From NCBI GenBank assembly GCA_964432945.1, contig CAYSPO010000061.1, positions 1 to 5,504 on the forward strand: a stretch of 5,504 bases of DNA, given 5' to 3'. Position 1 is the stretch's first letter. Each line of letters starts with the position of its first letter. This document shows positions 5,481-5,504 of the stretch, piece by piece. Origin of the DNA: CAYSPO01 sp964432945 (lineage in GTDB: Bacteria > Bacillota > Clostridia > Tissierellales > Peptoniphilaceae). Under the pieces are notes generated by a model. The model did no database searches, had not been told where the DNA came from, and saw only the letters and a list, made by a program, of their open reading frames with translations. A program made the position numbers and the translations under genes.

Positions 5481-5504
5481 AATATACATTAATAATAAAA
5501 ATCA

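Noticed and set aside
5432..5504. NrdR box or other repressor operator in the ftsZ leader
   Set aside because: The stretch is AT-rich and contains TATAAT, but no paired palindromes with the spacing of NrdR boxes are visible.
1..5504. CRISPR arrays, insertion sequences, tRNA/rRNA genes, attachment sites
   Set aside because: I saw no direct repeat series, transposase-like frame, terminal inverted repeats or tRNA cloverleaf. The hairpins present are explained by terminators and the T-box.

Overview
The window is AT-rich, and every gene I can support lies on the minus strand. The codon use, strong GGAGG-type ribosome binding sites, U-tailed hairpin terminators and a T-box leader point to a low-GC Bacillota. 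The gene content fits an anaerobic, clostridia-like lineage. FtsZ sits 16 nt from nrdR with no sporulation sigma genes between them, which hints at a non-sporulating group such as the Tissierellia/Peptoniphilaceae; this assignment is inference.

Reading in the direction of transcription (high to low coordinates): an extended -10 promoter (5472-5480) and a strong Shine-Dalgarno precede ftsZ (5431-4388), the cell-division GTPase. nrdR (4371-3907), the zinc-ribbon/ATP-cone repressor of ribonucleotide reductase genes, follows after 16 nt. A long hairpin with a U-tract (3900-3860) ends this unit. rarA (3845-2550), the replication-fork AAA+ ATPase, begins immediately after it. Next, 28 nt after rarA and without a terminator, comes a two-gene module: a 492-residue polytopic membrane protein made of two DUF1538 repeats (2521-1043, TTG start), then a 216-residue protein made of two P-II-like domains (1043-393). 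The last two genes are translationally coupled by a TGATG overlap. A strong terminator (374-335) closes this unit.

The 324 nt between the P-II-like gene and the last partial gene (69-392) hold that terminator, a sigma-A-type promoter (295-267), and a compact T-box leader (about 259-88). The leader has a UGGC discriminator-pairing bulge, a plausible AAC (Asn) specifier and an intrinsic terminator. It precedes the first 22 codons of a gene running off the left edge, most likely asnS (asparaginyl-tRNA synthetase).

Functionally, ftsZ, nrdR and rarA are core division, dNTP-supply and replication genes. The DUF1538/P-II-like pair is the least understood part: probably a membrane transporter or channel with its own cytosolic ligand-sensing regulator, in which both partners are internally duplicated.
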